A stretch of 64,000 nucleotides of DNA from Thermosynechococcaceae cyanobacterium MS004 (GCA_022402525.1 JAKRSB010000136.1:1-64000); one strand, 5' to 3'. Shown: positions 17,078 to 26,856, counted from the first letter of the stretch. Numbers and translations are program-made. The notes: generated by a model from the sequence alone, not told the origin.

Positions 17078-18337
17078 CTATGAAACTCCAGAAGAAGCTG
17101 CACTCAGTGCCGCCTTCAGGATGGCCGCTTTGTCTGTTTTTTCCCAGGGCAGATCCAGATCTGAGCGTCCAAAGTGGCCGTAGGCCGCCACATCTTGATA
17201 GAACCGACCCTCTCGTTCGCCGGGCAGGCGGCGCAGACCAAAAAAGTCAATCATCCCCGCAGGGCGCAACTCAAAGTTTTTCTGCACCAAATCAAGGAGC
17301 ACTTCATCACTGACCTTGCCAGTGCCGAAGGTATCTACAAAAATGCTCATAGGCCTTGCCACCCCAATCGCATAGCTCAGCTGCACCTCGCACTTTTGAG
17401 CTAGCCCAGCGGCCACGATATTTTTAGCCACATAGCGGCAGGCGTAGGCAGCACTGCGATCCACTTTTGTAGGGTCTTTGCCAGAAAATGCACCGCCTCC
17501 GTGGCGAGAATAGCCGCCATAGGTATCTACAATAATCTTGCGTCCCGTCAAGCCAGAATCGCCTTGAGGCCCACCTACCACAAACTGTCCTGTGGGGTTA
17601 ACCCAAAACTTGGTATCTGCATCTGGCTTGACCTCAAGGTCTTCAAACACAGGCTCAACAACCACTGACCAAAGATCTTCTTTGATCTTGGCCTGCACGG
17701 CCGCCACATCACTCAAGTCTCCAATGGAGGGCGCATGCTGTGTGGAAATTAAAATCGTATCAATACTAACCGGACGGCCATCTTCGTAGGCAACGGTAAC
17801 TTGGGTTTTGCCATCGGGTCTTAAGTAAGGGAGCTGCTGAGTTTTACGAACTGCTGCTAAGCGCCGCGCGATGCGGTGAGCCAAGCTAATGGGCAGCGGC
17901 ATTAGCTCAGGCGTCTCATCGCTGGCAAATCCAAACATAATGCCCTGGTCACCAGCACCCGTTTGGTCATAGCGATCTTCGCTGCTCTGCACACGGGTTT
18001 CAGCAGCAGAGTTGACGCCTTGGGCAATATCTGGCGACTGCTCATCTAAGGCAACCAGCACCGCACAGCTATGGGCTGCAAACCCATTTACAGAGTCTGT
18101 ATAGCCAATTTCGGCAATTTTATGCCGTGCTAAGTCTACGTAGTTAACTTGGGCTTTGGAGGTAATTTCGCCCGTAATCAGCACCAGACCCGTATTGACA
18201 ACCACTTCGGCCGCCACTCGGCTTTCCGGGTCTTGAGCCAGCAGCGCATCTAGAATCGTGTCTGAAATTTGATCACAAATTTTGTCAGGGTGTCCTTCAG
18301 TAACGGACTCTGAGGTGAATAAGTAGCGTTTAGACAA
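17078..18337 (-). CDS. metK: S-adenosylmethionine synthase
   Basis: The 419-residue protein makes SAM from methionine and ATP. Motifs: [32 protein letters not shown] (the GAGDQG signature), [16 protein letters not shown] in part. It begins at TTG (SKRYLFTSE) with AGAGGAA at good spacing. No ATG or GTG is better placed. No SAM riboswitch was recognised in the 285-bp region upstream. It has its own terminator and is monocistronic. Confidence 0.97.
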   Translation of the reverse strand: MSKRYLFTSESVTEGHPDKICDQISDTILDALLAQDPESRVAAEVVVNTGLVLITGEITSKAQVNYVDLARHKIAEIGYTDSVNGFAAHSCAVLVALDEQSPDIAQGVNSAAETRVQSSEDRYDQTGAGDQGIMFGFASDETPELMPLPISLAHRIARRLAAVRKTQQLPYLRPDGKTQVTVAYEDGRPVSIDTILISTQHAPSIGDLSDVAAVQAKIKEDLWSVVVEPVFEDLEVKPDADTKFWVNPTGQFVVGGPQGDSGLTGRKIIVDTYGGYSRHGGGAFSGKDPTKVDRSAAYACRYVAKNIVAAGLAQKCEVQLSYAIGVARPMSIFVDTFGTGKVSDEVLLDLVQKNFELRPAGMIDFFGLRRLPGEREGRFYQDVAAYGHFGRSDLDLPWEKTDKAAILKAALSAASSGVS

Positions 18338-18622
18338 GGGTCGTTCCTCTTCTAGACTGGATGGACGATGGGCTGGTCAGCAACAAATTAAATCAATGGG
18401 TGAGTGCAGTGAATGCACAAATTACTTTATGGAAAAAATAAAAATGAGCTTGCGAATAAATGAAGTGACGAGATTCTAGCATTATCTTGACTAGCGCTCC
18501 TTTTTATTAAAGAGGGCAGATAAAGAATGCAAGGATTGCTCAAGCTCTGGGATAGTTATTTGACCCTCGCTCAAGAATTACCCAAGTCTAAGAGATCTTG
18601 GTTAAGCTGACTAGTCTAGAGA

Positions 18623-19360
18623 TCACAGGATTTCTAGCTGATGGGGTTGATCGATCAACAGGTCAGCATGGTCGATGATGACTGGTTTTTGCCAGCCCCA
18701 GGTCACGCCAATACGCCCTGCGCTGCCGGCTGCTTGCGCCATGCGCATGTCTAGGGTGGAATCTCCAATCATGAGCGTCTGAGATGGGGGCACGTCTAGC
18801 TGTTGACAGATGGCTTCATAGAGACGAGGGTCGGGCTTGCTGAGCAAGCCATCAACGCCTTGATGCCGAGAAATCAGGGTCTGAAGCTGATAGGTTTTAA
18901 CGAAGTCTTCTACGTTTTGTGGGGTATCGGCTGATAAAACTCCCAACTGCAGACCGGCGGTGGCAAGTTGGGGCAGCCAATCCTGGAGTGCAGGGAACAA
19001 GGGGGTATGCTCTGCTTTATTTTTGAGGTAACTATCGGCTTCGGTGAAGGCTGCGATCGCAATTTCGAGTGCTTCTGCCCAGTCTCGGCCTGTTTCAGCA
19101 ACATAGGCGGCGGCGGCCACAATACTTTCACGACGGCTGCCTACGGCCATGAGCCCCATCGGATTTAGGTACGTGGACTCCACCCCAAAAGCCAGCAGCA
19201 ATGGCTCCTGCACACCAGGGACTTGAGCATCAACGAGGCGCGCCCGCTTTTGTCCTAGACTTTTGAGGTAGGACTCTACATTGGCAAGGGTGCCATCTTT
19301 ATCAAAAATAATGGCCTGGATGTTGTCAAAGGTTTGACCTTGGGCGCGAAGCGTGACCAC
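18623..19360 (-). CDS. HAD-superfamily phosphatase, phosphoglycolate phosphatase-like
   Basis: The 245-residue protein contains all four HAD motifs: IIFDKDGTLA (nucleophile Asp), VLSADTP, LLSKPDP and MIGDSTLDM. A helical cap of the Gph type lies between motifs I and II. The start is GTG. Phosphoglycolate phosphatase, the first photorespiratory step, is one possibility in a cyanobacterium, but HAD substrate choice cannot be read from sequence alone. Confidence 0.82.
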   Translation of the reverse strand: MVTLRAQGQTFDNIQAIIFDKDGTLANVESYLKSLGQKRARLVDAQVPGVQEPLLLAFGVESTYLNPMGLMAVGSRRESIVAAAAYVAETGRDWAEALEIAIAAFTEADSYLKNKAEHTPLFPALQDWLPQLATAGLQLGVLSADTPQNVEDFVKTYQLQTLISRHQGVDGLLSKPDPRLYEAICQQLDVPPSQTLMIGDSTLDMRMAQAAGSAGRIGVTWGWQKPVIIDHADLLIDQPHQLEIL

Positions 19361-19419
19361 AGATGGCTGGCTCTCTTGTGAAAGAACTCTCTCAGCCTAA
19401 AGGATTTCTGGCGCGATCA

Positions 19420-19467
19420 TTGACTGGATCAATCCTTGACTGGATCAATCTTTGACTGGATCAGTAG
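19420..19467. repeat. 16-bp tandem repeat, 3 copies
   Basis: Units ttgactggatcaatcc, ttgactggatcaatct and ttgactggatcagtag run between the HAD gene start and the usp stop. Confidence 0.88.
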
Positions 19468-19485
19468 CGAGTCAAGTTTCGCCCG

Positions 19486-20343
19486 CTACTCATTTTGGCG
19501 AATGAACAAGACCGGACAAGGCGCTTTGACGCGCACATAGTCTGAGGTGGAGGTACCCAGTAGCCGATCAAGGTCGGGTAAGCTTCGCGCAATAGACGGA
19601 CGGCGGTCTGGAGAGCCCAGTACCAACAAGTCAGCGTTGGTCGCTTCTGCAATTTTGCAAATACTTTCACCCGCTTTGCCGCTCATGGCGACACACTGGT
19701 ACGCCACGCCTCGCTGCTTGGCTGCTGCGATCGCTGGGGCCAAGATTGGGTCACGCTCTGCTTCTGCGGTGGTGAGCTGCTGCTGCTGAGCTAGGTTAGG
19801 GTTGATGTGGGCCAGAATCAGCTTGCCGCCACTGTAGTCTTGGAGCAGCTTGAGGGCCAAAGCGAGAGACTCTTGGGCTGCTTTAGAGGCATTGACCGCC
19901 ACTAAAATCCGGTTGATGCGCTTCACGTAGACATCATCTTTGACCAGCAGCATAGGCTTAGAGGAAAGTTGAAAAACATACTGACTGACAGAGTTTTCCA
20001 AAATAGATTCCAAGCGACCCAGCCCACGCGATCCCATAATAATTAGGTCGGTGTCAATTTCTTCCGCAACCCGGCATACTTCATCCTTTGGATCACCCTC
20101 CCGCAGCAGTGTGTTGACCGCTTTGTACTTGCTTGGATCTAGATGCAAGCCTTCAACCGCCTTTGCCAACTGCTTTGCGCCAGCCTCGCGGGCAGACTGC
20201 ATAGCCTCCGTGGTAACTTGGGGCGGCACCACATGCAGAACAGTAACCGTGGCGCTTTGAATCGTGGGCAGTTCCATCAGCGCCCGCAGCATTTGCTCAG
20301 CTTGTCCAGTACTAGAATCAGCGAGCAGAATCTTTTCAATCAT
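19486..20343 (-). CDS. Universal stress protein with two UspA domains
   Basis: The 285-residue protein is a tandem UspA duplication. Domain 1 is about residues 1-140 (EKILLADSSTGQAEQML; nucleotide loop IIMGSRGLGRLESILENSVS) and domain 2 about 145-283 (RILVAVNASKAAQESL; LLVLGSPDRRPS). The Gly-rich ATP-binding loop G-x2-G-x9-G(S) is clear in domain 1 and altered in domain 2. It is a cytosolic stress or dormancy factor by family. The start is ATG; it is monocistronic. Confidence 0.88.
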   Translation of the reverse strand: MIEKILLADSSTGQAEQMLRALMELPTIQSATVTVLHVVPPQVTTEAMQSAREAGAKQLAKAVEGLHLDPSKYKAVNTLLREGDPKDEVCRVAEEIDTDLIIMGSRGLGRLESILENSVSQYVFQLSSKPMLLVKDDVYVKRINRILVAVNASKAAQESLALALKLLQDYSGGKLILAHINPNLAQQQQLTTAEAERDPILAPAIAAAKQRGVAYQCVAMSGKAGESICKIAEATNADLLVLGSPDRRPSIARSLPDLDRLLGTSTSDYVRVKAPCPVLFIRQNE

Positions 20344-20522
20344 GGTTTACCGGACTCCTAACTTGCATTAGAACCTGACAGCAGCGCAGCGTTTTTCAGA
20401 CTATGGACTGCTAAAACCCTGCATTCCCTTACTGTTGGTTTATCATGTTGGAGGAGTCAGAATTGATAAGTTCTGCAAACCCTGCTTTCTCTGCAGTGGG
20501 CAAGTCCAGGCGCACTAAAGGG

Positions 20523-20549
20523 AGCTGCATCCATTAAATGAATGCAGCT
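20523..20549. terminator. Hairpin downstream of the ABC ATPase gene
   Basis: Arms agctgcat and atgcagct, with a partly paired interior, lie about 90 bp past the ABC ATPase stop. There is no strong T-run, so it is a moderate candidate terminator. Confidence 0.45.
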
Positions 20550-20636
20550 AACCGACTTATAAAGGTCATCACAAACAATCATTGAGCGCCCCTAGAGAGC
20601 TCCTAGAGCGCCCAGGAAGGGTCTATTCAACACCTA

Positions 20637-21626
20637 CTAAGCGCTGGTTTTTAGGCCTCTGGCTCGGAGCTGCTGAATGAAGAATTCTTCGAGGGAGGGG
20701 CGAATGAGGTCCATTTTTAAAAGCTGCGCCTGTTGCTCGTGAAGCATGTGCAGCAGACGCTCTGGTTCTCCTTTATATTCGCCATGCCAGTATTCAGCCT
20801 GGATCTCTAGCTCAGGCATCAGCTGACGAAGTAGATCCACGTCACCCCCACGTCCACGCACTTGGTAAATTTCGGTGTCGGTGCCGAGCAGTTCGTCAAT
20901 GGTGCCTTCGCAGATCAGCTCGCCCTGAGCCAGAATAGCAACGCGATCGCAAATCAGCTCTACATCTGACAGGACATGGCTATTAAAGAATAGGGTCTTA
21001 CCCTGAGCCTTGAGGGACAAAATAATTTCGCGCATCTGAAACCGACCCAGCGGATCTAGTCCAGACATCGGCTCGTCTAAAAAGATCAGGTCTGGGTCAT
21101 TAATGAGGGCTTGCGCCATGCCCACGCGCTGGAGCATCCCCTTGGAGTAGCGGCGCATCTGCTTTTTCTGGGCGGCACCCCGATCGAGTCCTACGAGGTC
21201 CAGCAGTTCTGGAATGCGGCGGCGCTTTACGGCGTCCGAGAGCTGAAACAGCCCAGCGGTAAATTCTAAGAACTCCCATCCGGTGAGGTAGTCATAAAAG
21301 TAAGGATTTTCGGGCAGGTAGCCAATGCGCTGCTTCACGCTGCGATCGCCCAAAGATTCGCCCAGGACAAACCCCCGTCCCGCAGTAGGACGAATAATGC
21401 CGAGCAGGGTCTTGAGCAGCGTGGTCTTCCCTGCGCCGTTGGGCCCCAACAGTCCAAAGGTTTGGCCAGGATAGACCGAGAGAGAACATTGCTTGAGCGG
21501 CGTGACGACTTTATTGAGCCAAAATCCGGTTCGGTAGGACTTGGACAGTCCAAAGGTTTGTACAACCGGCTGTACGGGTGACTCTGATCGCATGGGTGCA
21601 ATAGACAAACTCGCCAAACTGGTCAT
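20637..21626 (-). CDS. ABC transporter ATP-binding protein (ABC-2/CcmA type)
   Basis: The 329-residue ATPase has Walker A GPNGAGKTT, signature YSKGMLQR, Walker B DLIFLDEPMSGLD and a C-terminal extension as in ABC-2 exporters. It would power export by a separate membrane subunit, but no permease gene is adjacent. ATG at 21626 has a GGGGG-rich ribosome-binding site overlapping the end of the DUF445 gene, 17 bp upstream, so the two are co-transcribed. Substrate unknown. Confidence 0.9.
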   Translation of the reverse strand: MTSLASLSIAPMRSESPVQPVVQTFGLSKSYRTGFWLNKVVTPLKQCSLSVYPGQTFGLLGPNGAGKTTLLKTLLGIIRPTAGRGFVLGESLGDRSVKQRIGYLPENPYFYDYLTGWEFLEFTAGLFQLSDAVKRRRIPELLDLVGLDRGAAQKKQMRRYSKGMLQRVGMAQALINDPDLIFLDEPMSGLDPLGRFQMREIILSLKAQGKTLFFNSHVLSDVELICDRVAILAQGELICEGTIDELLGTDTEIYQVRGRGGDVDLLRQLMPELEIQAEYWHGEYKGEPERLLHMLHEQQAQLLKMDLIRPSLEEFFIQQLRARGLKTSA

Positions 21627-21643
21627 AGGAATCCCCCTGAGGG

Positions 21644-22873
21644 CTAGCGAAACAAAAGTAAGGCTGACTGGAATAGACCGATCAATACGCCTAGGATACC
21701 CCCAAGATTCACGATTGCTTGCAGCTCACTTCTAACAATTCCTTGAATGGCATCTTCTAGCGCTTTGGGTGGGGTTGCATTGACGCGATCGGTGATCACT
21801 TGATCCAAGTTTAAAATTGGAATAGCCTGCTCCACAAGCTTTTCAAGGTCGCGCTCTAGGTATCGCTCTAAAATTAAGGCTAGCTCCTGACTCACAATAT
21901 CGAGGGAAGAAATAATCGCATTGGAAGACTGGAGGCGGCCTAAAATGACGGCAGCGGTCTCGTCCCAGTTGACGGAATTGCTGAGTCCTTGCAGGACTGT
22001 TTCGCCACGGGACTGAAGGTAGCCGCGCACGCTATCCCGAAAATTTCGGCGAATCTGGCGCACGGTCGCCACGGGCAGGTTTTGGAGGGAAAGGCTCTCC
22101 ATCCATTCCGCAAGACGGCGCTGCACCCGCAGCGAGACGGTCAGCTCAGCAATGCGGGCGTTACAGGCGCTGCGCTCTTCAATACAAAAGGCGCGCAGCC
22201 GAATGAGGGCGTTCCGTGCGCCCAGCAGGTTTGCGACCACCCAGTAGGTGCCGCTGGTCTTTTCCCGCAGCCCTTCATCTAATATTTCAATATTGCGATC
22301 GCTCAAAAAATTGATGAGCCCCAGACGCAGGGTATCGGGCGGAACGGCTTCTTTGACCATCCACTCGGCCAACTGTACAGCTTGCTCCTCTGGTAAATGA
22401 TAGTCCAGCACCACCTGGTCAAAAATTTGATTGAGCTGCGCCTTGAGAAAATCTTCCTTCCTCGCCAGTAAAGACACCACGCGGGGTAAAGACTGACCCA
22501 CGAAGTCTTTTAAGATGCTGGACAAAATCTTGGCGGTCTTTTGCTCGGTATCGGCTCTAACTTGCTCCAGGGCCAGTTTTAAAAGCCACTGAATGGCAGA
22601 CTGCATTCGCTCGGTTTGCAGAAGCCGTTGCGCCACCTTTTGCAGCTCATCTGGCGTCAAGAGCGACGACATGATGGCGTTAGAGATCCGCAACGCCAGC
22701 CGACTCTGGTTTTTAGGGATGAGGCCAGGGGTAAAGGGTAGGGTGCGATCGCCTATCTTAATGGCTCGATAGGGACGAAACAGCATTTTGATCGCCAAAT
22801 CATTGGTGTAGTAACCAATAATGCCGCCCGTGATGGGCGGAAGCGCCATGAGCCAGAAAGTAGACCCGTCCAA
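21644..22873 (-). CDS. DUF445 family membrane protein
   Basis: The 409-residue protein has an N-terminal membrane segment with the family motif [20 protein letters not shown] and [10 protein letters not shown] long amphipathic helical middle follows, then a C-terminal TM ([20 protein letters not shown]). The DUF445/YheB function is not established. The start is probably TTG at 22873, matching family N-termini; ATG at 22849 is the alternative. It is first gene of a two-gene unit with the ABC ATPase. Confidence 0.85.
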   Translation of the reverse strand: MDGSTFWLMALPPITGGIIGYYTNDLAIKMLFRPYRAIKIGDRTLPFTPGLIPKNQSRLALRISNAIMSSLLTPDELQKVAQRLLQTERMQSAIQWLLKLALEQVRADTEQKTAKILSSILKDFVGQSLPRVVSLLARKEDFLKAQLNQIFDQVVLDYHLPEEQAVQLAEWMVKEAVPPDTLRLGLINFLSDRNIEILDEGLREKTSGTYWVVANLLGARNALIRLRAFCIEERSACNARIAELTVSLRVQRRLAEWMESLSLQNLPVATVRQIRRNFRDSVRGYLQSRGETVLQGLSNSVNWDETAAVILGRLQSSNAIISSLDIVSQELALILERYLERDLEKLVEQAIPILNLDQVITDRVNATPPKALEDAIQGIVRSELQAIVNLGGILGVLIGLFQSALLLFR

Positions 22874-23210
22874 GAAAAACGCTCAACTGTAAGTACAGAA
22901 TAGTCTTAAGCCTTAGGCACAGACTTTATTCCATCCTAACAATTCCACCCCAACAAATTCGTCTCCCGGCAAGCCTAGATTCTGATAAGTTGATCATCTC
23001 GGCATGCTCAGCACCTCGAAAAGCTCATCTCCCAAGCCGTTCTCCGCATCCGCCATTCCTATGACAAACCCATCAACGGGTAAGAGCACAATTCCGTCCT
23101 AAGCTCCGTCCTAAGCCCAGTCATAAGCTGCCAATCAAAAGCAAGTAGATTTTCAAAAACGAAGCTAAGATAAAAAAATCAATAAATACAGCGCTCATAG
23201 CGTTTATCAG
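22874..23210. other. Divergent intergenic region, no gene seen
   Basis: These 337 bp separate the divergent DUF445 and DUF2605 genes. A weak 12-bp direct repeat (ccgtcctaagct-like) lies near 23095-23125, and AT-rich sequence precedes DUF2605. No ORF or structured RNA is convincing. Confidence 0.5.
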
Positions 23211-23543
23211 ATGTTTCCTGCTGACCTCCCCGACCCAGAACTCCTCAAGACACTCCTTGAACCGCTCTTAGAAGATTTTCAGTACTGGCTGAGTCGGGCT
23301 GAAACACTGCTGATTGAAGAAGACATTGCCTTTTTAGACGCGGAAGCCCATGCAGATCTTTTGGGGCGTGTAGAGCAAACCCTACAGGAAGTTCAGGCCA
23401 CCCAAAGCTTATTTCAGGCGATCGGCTGTCAGGCAGGCATTGATACAGAAATCATTATGAAGTGGCACAAGCTCGTGGCGGAGTGCTGGCAGGTCATGAT
23501 CCAGTTCCGGATGGGCAACCCCAACGCCACCGAAAAGCGCTAG
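23211..23543 (+). CDS. DUF2605 domain protein
   Basis: The 110-residue soluble helical protein has the pattern of the cyanobacterial DUF2605 family (LLKTLLEPLLEDFQYWLSRA near the start, IIMKWHKLVAECW near the end). The function is unknown in the family. The start is ATG. The family often neighbours a DUF2973 gene, and here a DUF2973 gene lies about 0.9 kb downstream on the same strand, separated by an inverted GNAT gene. Confidence 0.8.
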   Translation: MFPADLPDPELLKTLLEPLLEDFQYWLSRAETLLIEEDIAFLDAEAHADLLGRVEQTLQEVQATQSLFQAIGCQAGIDTEIIMKWHKLVAECWQVMIQFRMGNPNATEKR

Positions 23544-23577
23544 CGCCTTTGCTCACGGTCATTATGCCTAACCATTG

Positions 23578-24039
23578 CTAGCCTTCAACTTCGATGTCAA
23601 AGTGTAGGACATCTTCACGCACTCCCAGCTTCGTATACAAGGCGATCGCCACCTCGTCTTCCACACCCGTATCAGCCTGCACGAAGATAACATAGGCTCC
23701 ACGCCCAGCCGCGATCTGCTTCAGCGCTTCAATTAAGGCCGTTGCGATTCCCTCTCGCCGATGCGCCGCCAAAACAGCCAGATCGTAGATGTAGATCTCG
23801 CTGCGCTCTTGCTCAAACTTTTTCAATTCATAGGCCGCAAGACCTCCGACAAGATAGCCGTTTTTCAGAGCGGCCAGCGCAATAAAGGAGTCACCACCCA
23901 GCAGTCGTCGCAGGTAGTCCGCACTGGGGCGATTTCTCATGTAGGTTGCCGTATCGCCGAAGACTTCGCCAAATATCGCTAACAGACCCTCCATCAACGG
24001 AATGTCGTCAGACGTAAGAGGGTGAATCACAAGCGACAC
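23578..24039 (-). CDS. AAC(3)-I-like aminoglycoside 3-N-acetyltransferase (GNAT)
   Basis: The 153-residue GNAT protein aligns by eye along its whole length with AAC(3)-Ia. Shared blocks include [43 protein letters not shown] (acetyl-CoA loop, residues 93-103), [10 protein letters not shown] and [20 protein letters not shown](3)-I enzymes acetylate gentamicin-class drugs. Here the gene is chromosomal, in typical cyanobacterial sequence, without integron or transposon features. It starts at GTG. Real substrate and resistance are unproven, and it could be an ancestral relative. Confidence 0.82.
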   Translation of the reverse strand: MSLVIHPLTSDDIPLMEGLLAIFGEVFGDTATYMRNRPSADYLRRLLGGDSFIALAALKNGYLVGGLAAYELKKFEQERSEIYIYDLAVLAAHRREGIATALIEALKQIAAGRGAYVIFVQADTGVEDEVAIALYTKLGVREDVLHFDIEVEG

Positions 24040-24055
24040 GGACTACCCTATTCCT

Positions 24056-24107
24056 AATTCGCATGTTTAATCCGCATATCCAACTCGCATATCCCATTCG
24101 TGTAACA
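24056..24107. repeat. 13-bp tandem repeat, about 4 copies (aactcgcatatcc)
   Basis: Units aattcgcatgttt, aatccgcatatcc and aactcgcatatcc plus a degenerate fourth copy lie just upstream of the AAC(3)-like gene start. Confidence 0.8.
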
Positions 24108-24306
24108 GATTTTAGCGCTGCGCTTGCAAAGCTTGATGTCTTTCTCGGTAAAGACCTGTCACAATGGAGCTAGACAAGAATTGAGAAATAAGCGTCAGCG
24201 ATTTTAAGCTCAGTAATGATTCTGCAATCGTATATGCTCACCAGCCTATCTGTTCAGCAATCATTTATGCTTAAGTCCTTGAGAAAAACGCTTGAGAACG
24301 GGACAC

Positions 24307-24370
24307 CAAGTTGTTTCAACAAGTTTTCTTAACAAGTTTCTCAACAAGCTATTTCAACAAGTTATTTCAA
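24307..24370. repeat. 13-bp tandem repeat, 5 copies (caagttatttcaa)
   Basis: Four 13-bp units and one 12-bp unit of caag(t/c)t-type sequence ending in caa or taa lie in the leader region of the DUF2973 gene. Confidence 0.85.
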
Positions 24371-24418
24371 ATCGTTGTCTACCCTATTGACTGTGTGAAG
24401 CACTGAGGTGATCCAACT

Positions 24419-24709
24419 ATGTGGCAGTTGCTGTACGTTATTGCGTTTGTAATCATTGCGGTTTTAGCCATTCGGGGCATGATTCGCAACTTGATGGCCT
24501 TGGGCGTTGAGTCTCAGAGACACTACGCACCTCAGCCTAAAAATTCATCCCTAGGTGCTAACACGGTGACCCATCCAGAGCTTTTAGACGAGTCGGGTCG
24601 GGTCATCAATGAGCCACTACTGGTCATGCGCTCCATGACGGTAGAAGACGCGAGAGAACAGCTTGATGCGCTCTACAATAGTTCCCCCAGCGCTAAAGAA
24701 GAACTCTAA
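24419..24709 (+). CDS. DUF2973 small membrane protein
   Basis: The 96-residue protein has one N-terminal TM helix (LLYVIAFVIIAVLAIRGMIR) and a soluble acidic tail ending in EDAREQLDALYNSSP. It matches the cyanobacterial DUF2973 family of unknown function. The start is ATG 9 bp after GAGGTGA. The TAA stop is within a 17-bp duplication. Confidence 0.85.
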   Translation: MWQLLYVIAFVIIAVLAIRGMIRNLMALGVESQRHYAPQPKNSSLGANTVTHPELLDESGRVINEPLLVMRSMTVEDAREQLDALYNSSPSAKEEL

Positions 24710-24731
24710 TCAAGGAAGAACTCTAATCAAG
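24698..24731 (+). repeat. 17-bp perfect duplication covering a stop codon
   Basis: Two exact copies of gaagaactctaatcaag: the first contains the last codons and TAA of the DUF2973 gene, the second repeats them just downstream. Confidence 0.9.
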
Positions 24732-24745
24732 ACTGAGGAAAAACC

Positions 24746-24761
24746 GGAGGCTTCGGCCTCT
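24746..24761 (+). terminator. Small TTCG-loop hairpin
   Basis: GAGGC and GCCTC pair around a TTCG tetraloop (extendable by one wobble pair) shortly after the DUF2973 gene. The stem is short and the T-run weak. Confidence 0.4.
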
Positions 24762-24860
24762 TGCTTCATCCAATTGATATCAGCCTCTTTGAAGTCACAC
24801 CTTGAAGCCGCGCTTTGAAGCCATCATTGCAGTCTAATCCAGCCTGCCAATCCAACTAAA

Positions 24861-26330
24861 ATGTCTTCGGATTCTGATTCTAGTTCGTTGCGCGAAGGTT
24901 CTGGAGCGCCAGAGTCCCTACCCTCCCTTGCCTCAGAGGGCAGTGAAAAACCGCGATCGCCGCTTCAAGCTGGATTTCAAGGTCTATGGCGTCCCTTAAA
25001 GGATGCGGTGCAGACGGCGGGGCAAAGTGTGGGAAAGTCCATTGGCCAATCCTTCCAGGCAGGGCTTCAGGGCATGGGTCAGTGGTTTAGCCCCAACGAA
25101 GCAGAACTTAAGAAGCTGCTGGAGCAGGTACGCCAAAGCCTACCCACCACCGAGGTAATTTTAATTGGCAAGGCACAGACGGGCAAAAGCTCAATTATTC
25201 GCGCCTTGACGGGTGTTTCTGCAGAAATTATTGGGCAAGGGTTTCGCCCCCATACGGCGCACACCCAGCTTTACGCCTATCCCACAGCAGATTTGCCACT
25301 CCTGAATTTTATCGATACTGTGGGACTGGGTGAAGGCTTAAAGGAACCAGCAACTGTGACCGCAGAGCTTCAGGCACTCTTAAGCCGCTCTGTTCCGTCG
25401 GAAGCTTTAGAACAAAGCCCACAACACTTCTCACAACCCAGCCCAGAGAAACCATCATCCCAGAATTTAGCAGCCGTCTCCAGCGCTCAGAAAACAGCCC
25501 AGATTTTGGTGGTGACGCTGAAGGTCACAGACTTTGCGGTAGATGCGGTCTATCGCTTGGTGCGATCGCTGCGTGAAGCACATCCTCAGATTCCCTGCTT
25601 GCTGGTGCTGACCTGTCTCCATGAGCTGTATCCCGCCCATGAAGAAAATCATCCCCAATATCCACCCACCTTTGCTGAAGTCCAACGGGTGGTCAGCACC
25701 CTAGAAACGCAGTTCGATATCTGTGACCGCATGGTTTTGATCGACTTCACGCTAGAAGAAGATGAATTTACGCCCGTCTTTTATGGATTGGAAGCCTTTG
25801 TGGAAGCCCTGTCCACACTGCTCCCCGCAGCGGAAGCACAAGTCATTCATCAGCTTCTAGAACAGGCGGGGGTGAGCGATCGCCTAGGGGATATTTACCG
25901 AGATGCTGGGAGACGGTACATTTTGCCCTTTTCGGTCATGGCGGCAACCTTGGCGGCAGTTCCCTTACCCTTTGCTACTATGCCCGTCCTGACCGCGCTT
26001 CAGGTCACGCTTGTAACGCTCTTGGGTCGACTCTATGGCCAGACCATCACGCCAGCCCAAGCGGGGGGCATTGCCAGCGCGATCGCAGGAGGATTTGGGG
26101 CGCAGGTCATTGGCCGGGAACTGGTGAAGTTTATTCCAGGACTGGGTTCTGTGATTGCAGCCTCTTGGGCAGGAGCCTACACTTGGGCGCTAGGGGAAGG
26201 AGCCTGTGTCTACTTTGGCGATCTGTTGGGCGGAAAAAAACCCGACCCCCAGAACATTCAGCAAGCAATGAAGGATGCCTTTAAGGAAGCTCAAGAGCGC
26301 TTTAGGGAAAGCTTGGTGCCACCTTCGTAG
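24861..26330 (+). CDS. P-loop GTPase with C-terminal DUF697-like membrane domain
   Basis: The 489-residue protein has a Ser/Glu-rich N-terminus, an amphipathic stretch (GQSVGKSIGQSFQAGLQ), and an Era/dynamin-like G domain: Walker A LIGKAQTGKSS (101-111), G3 DTVG (152-155), and LVLTCLHE near the usual G4 position but without NKxD. A C-terminal pair of hydrophobic segments (PFSVMAATLAAVPLPFATMPV; GGIASAIAGGFGAQV) resembles DUF697. It is probably a membrane-associated GTPase of unknown role. The missing NKxD makes strict GTP specificity uncertain. The start is ATG; it is convergent with hicA. Confidence 0.78.
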   Translation: MSSDSDSSSLREGSGAPESLPSLASEGSEKPRSPLQAGFQGLWRPLKDAVQTAGQSVGKSIGQSFQAGLQGMGQWFSPNEAELKKLLEQVRQSLPTTEVILIGKAQTGKSSIIRALTGVSAEIIGQGFRPHTAHTQLYAYPTADLPLLNFIDTVGLGEGLKEPATVTAELQALLSRSVPSEALEQSPQHFSQPSPEKPSSQNLAAVSSAQKTAQILVVTLKVTDFAVDAVYRLVRSLREAHPQIPCLLVLTCLHELYPAHEENHPQYPPTFAEVQRVVSTLETQFDICDRMVLIDFTLEEDEFTPVFYGLEAFVEALSTLLPAAEAQVIHQLLEQAGVSDRLGDIYRDAGRRYILPFSVMAATLAAVPLPFATMPVLTALQVTLVTLLGRLYGQTITPAQAGGIASAIAGGFGAQVIGRELVKFIPGLGSVIAASWAGAYTWALGEGACVYFGDLLGGKKPDPQNIQQAMKDAFKEAQERFRESLVPPS

Positions 26331-26394
26331 TCCAAGGTCTAACAGCGCTGCCGTCCGGTGCTTTATTTTGAGCTTGGCGCAAGCGCAAGGGCCA

Positions 26395-26604
26395 TCAGCT
26401 TAAGTCTTCTTCAGAGAGCTGAGCAACTTTCATTAAGGCTTTCAGTGTGCCAACCTTAAGGTCTTGGCCACGATGTACGGGAATGGACAAAATTTGTTCA
26501 ACACCCATTTTTTCGTAGATATGATGACTGCCTGTCACTCTTTTTAAAGCCCAGCCCTTTCGCTCAATAATTTTACAAAGTCGTTTGCCAGAAATAGACT
26601 TCAT
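26395..26604 (-). CDS. hicA: HicA family mRNA interferase toxin
   Basis: The 69-residue dsRBD-like toxin has GSHHIY (residues 25-30; His27 is the expected catalytic residue) and IPVHRGQDLKVGTL. It cleaves mRNA/tmRNA when free of HicB. The ATG overlaps the hicB stop by 4 bp (ATGA), so translation is coupled with the antitoxin first. Confidence 0.9.
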   Translation of the reverse strand: MKSISGKRLCKIIERKGWALKRVTGSHHIYEKMGVEQILSIPVHRGQDLKVGTLKALMKVAQLSEEDLS

Positions 26605-26819
26605 ACAGCAATTTCGACTATTTGATCCGTTACGACTTGATCCGTTGAATGACCTATCTTGCGCTCATTCGCAACGTCTAGCCAGCCTTCAATCGCATCT
26701 TTTAAATTGGCCGTCACCTCCTCGATCGTATCTCCTTCAGTAATGCAGCCTGGAAGTGCAGGAACCTCCGCCCAGTAACCCCCTTCTTCCGCCAGATGAA
26801 TAACTGCTCTAATATTCAT
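26601..26819 (-). CDS. hicB: HicB family antitoxin
   Basis: The 72-residue partial RNase H-fold protein has the HicB core (EEGGYWAEVPALPGCITEGDT, then EEVTANLKDAIEGWL). It has no C-terminal DNA-binding domain, so autoregulation may be weak or use another surface. It is first in the hicB-hicA operon. A 14-bp direct duplication lies upstream. Confidence 0.9.
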   Translation of the reverse strand: MNIRAVIHLAEEGGYWAEVPALPGCITEGDTIEEVTANLKDAIEGWLDVANERKIGHSTDQVVTDQIVEIAV

Positions 26820-26856
26820 GGAATATCTGAATTTACGATTAAACTTTGACTAGAAG

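Larger units (their letters stand above)
24040..24418. other. Divergent intergenic region with two 13-bp repeat arrays
   Basis: About 380 bp without a credible gene lie between the AAC(3)-like gene and the DUF2973 gene. Two unrelated arrays of 13-bp period are annotated separately (24056-24107, 24307-24370). Confidence 0.6.

Noticed and set aside
18338-18622. SAM riboswitch upstream of metK
   Set aside because: No SAM-I or other known SAM aptamer core pattern was recognised on the minus strand; only weak AT-rich sequence.
23578-24039. Integron or transposon cassette carrying the AAC(3)-like gene
   Set aside because: No attC-like palindrome, integrase, transposase or inverted repeats were found around it.
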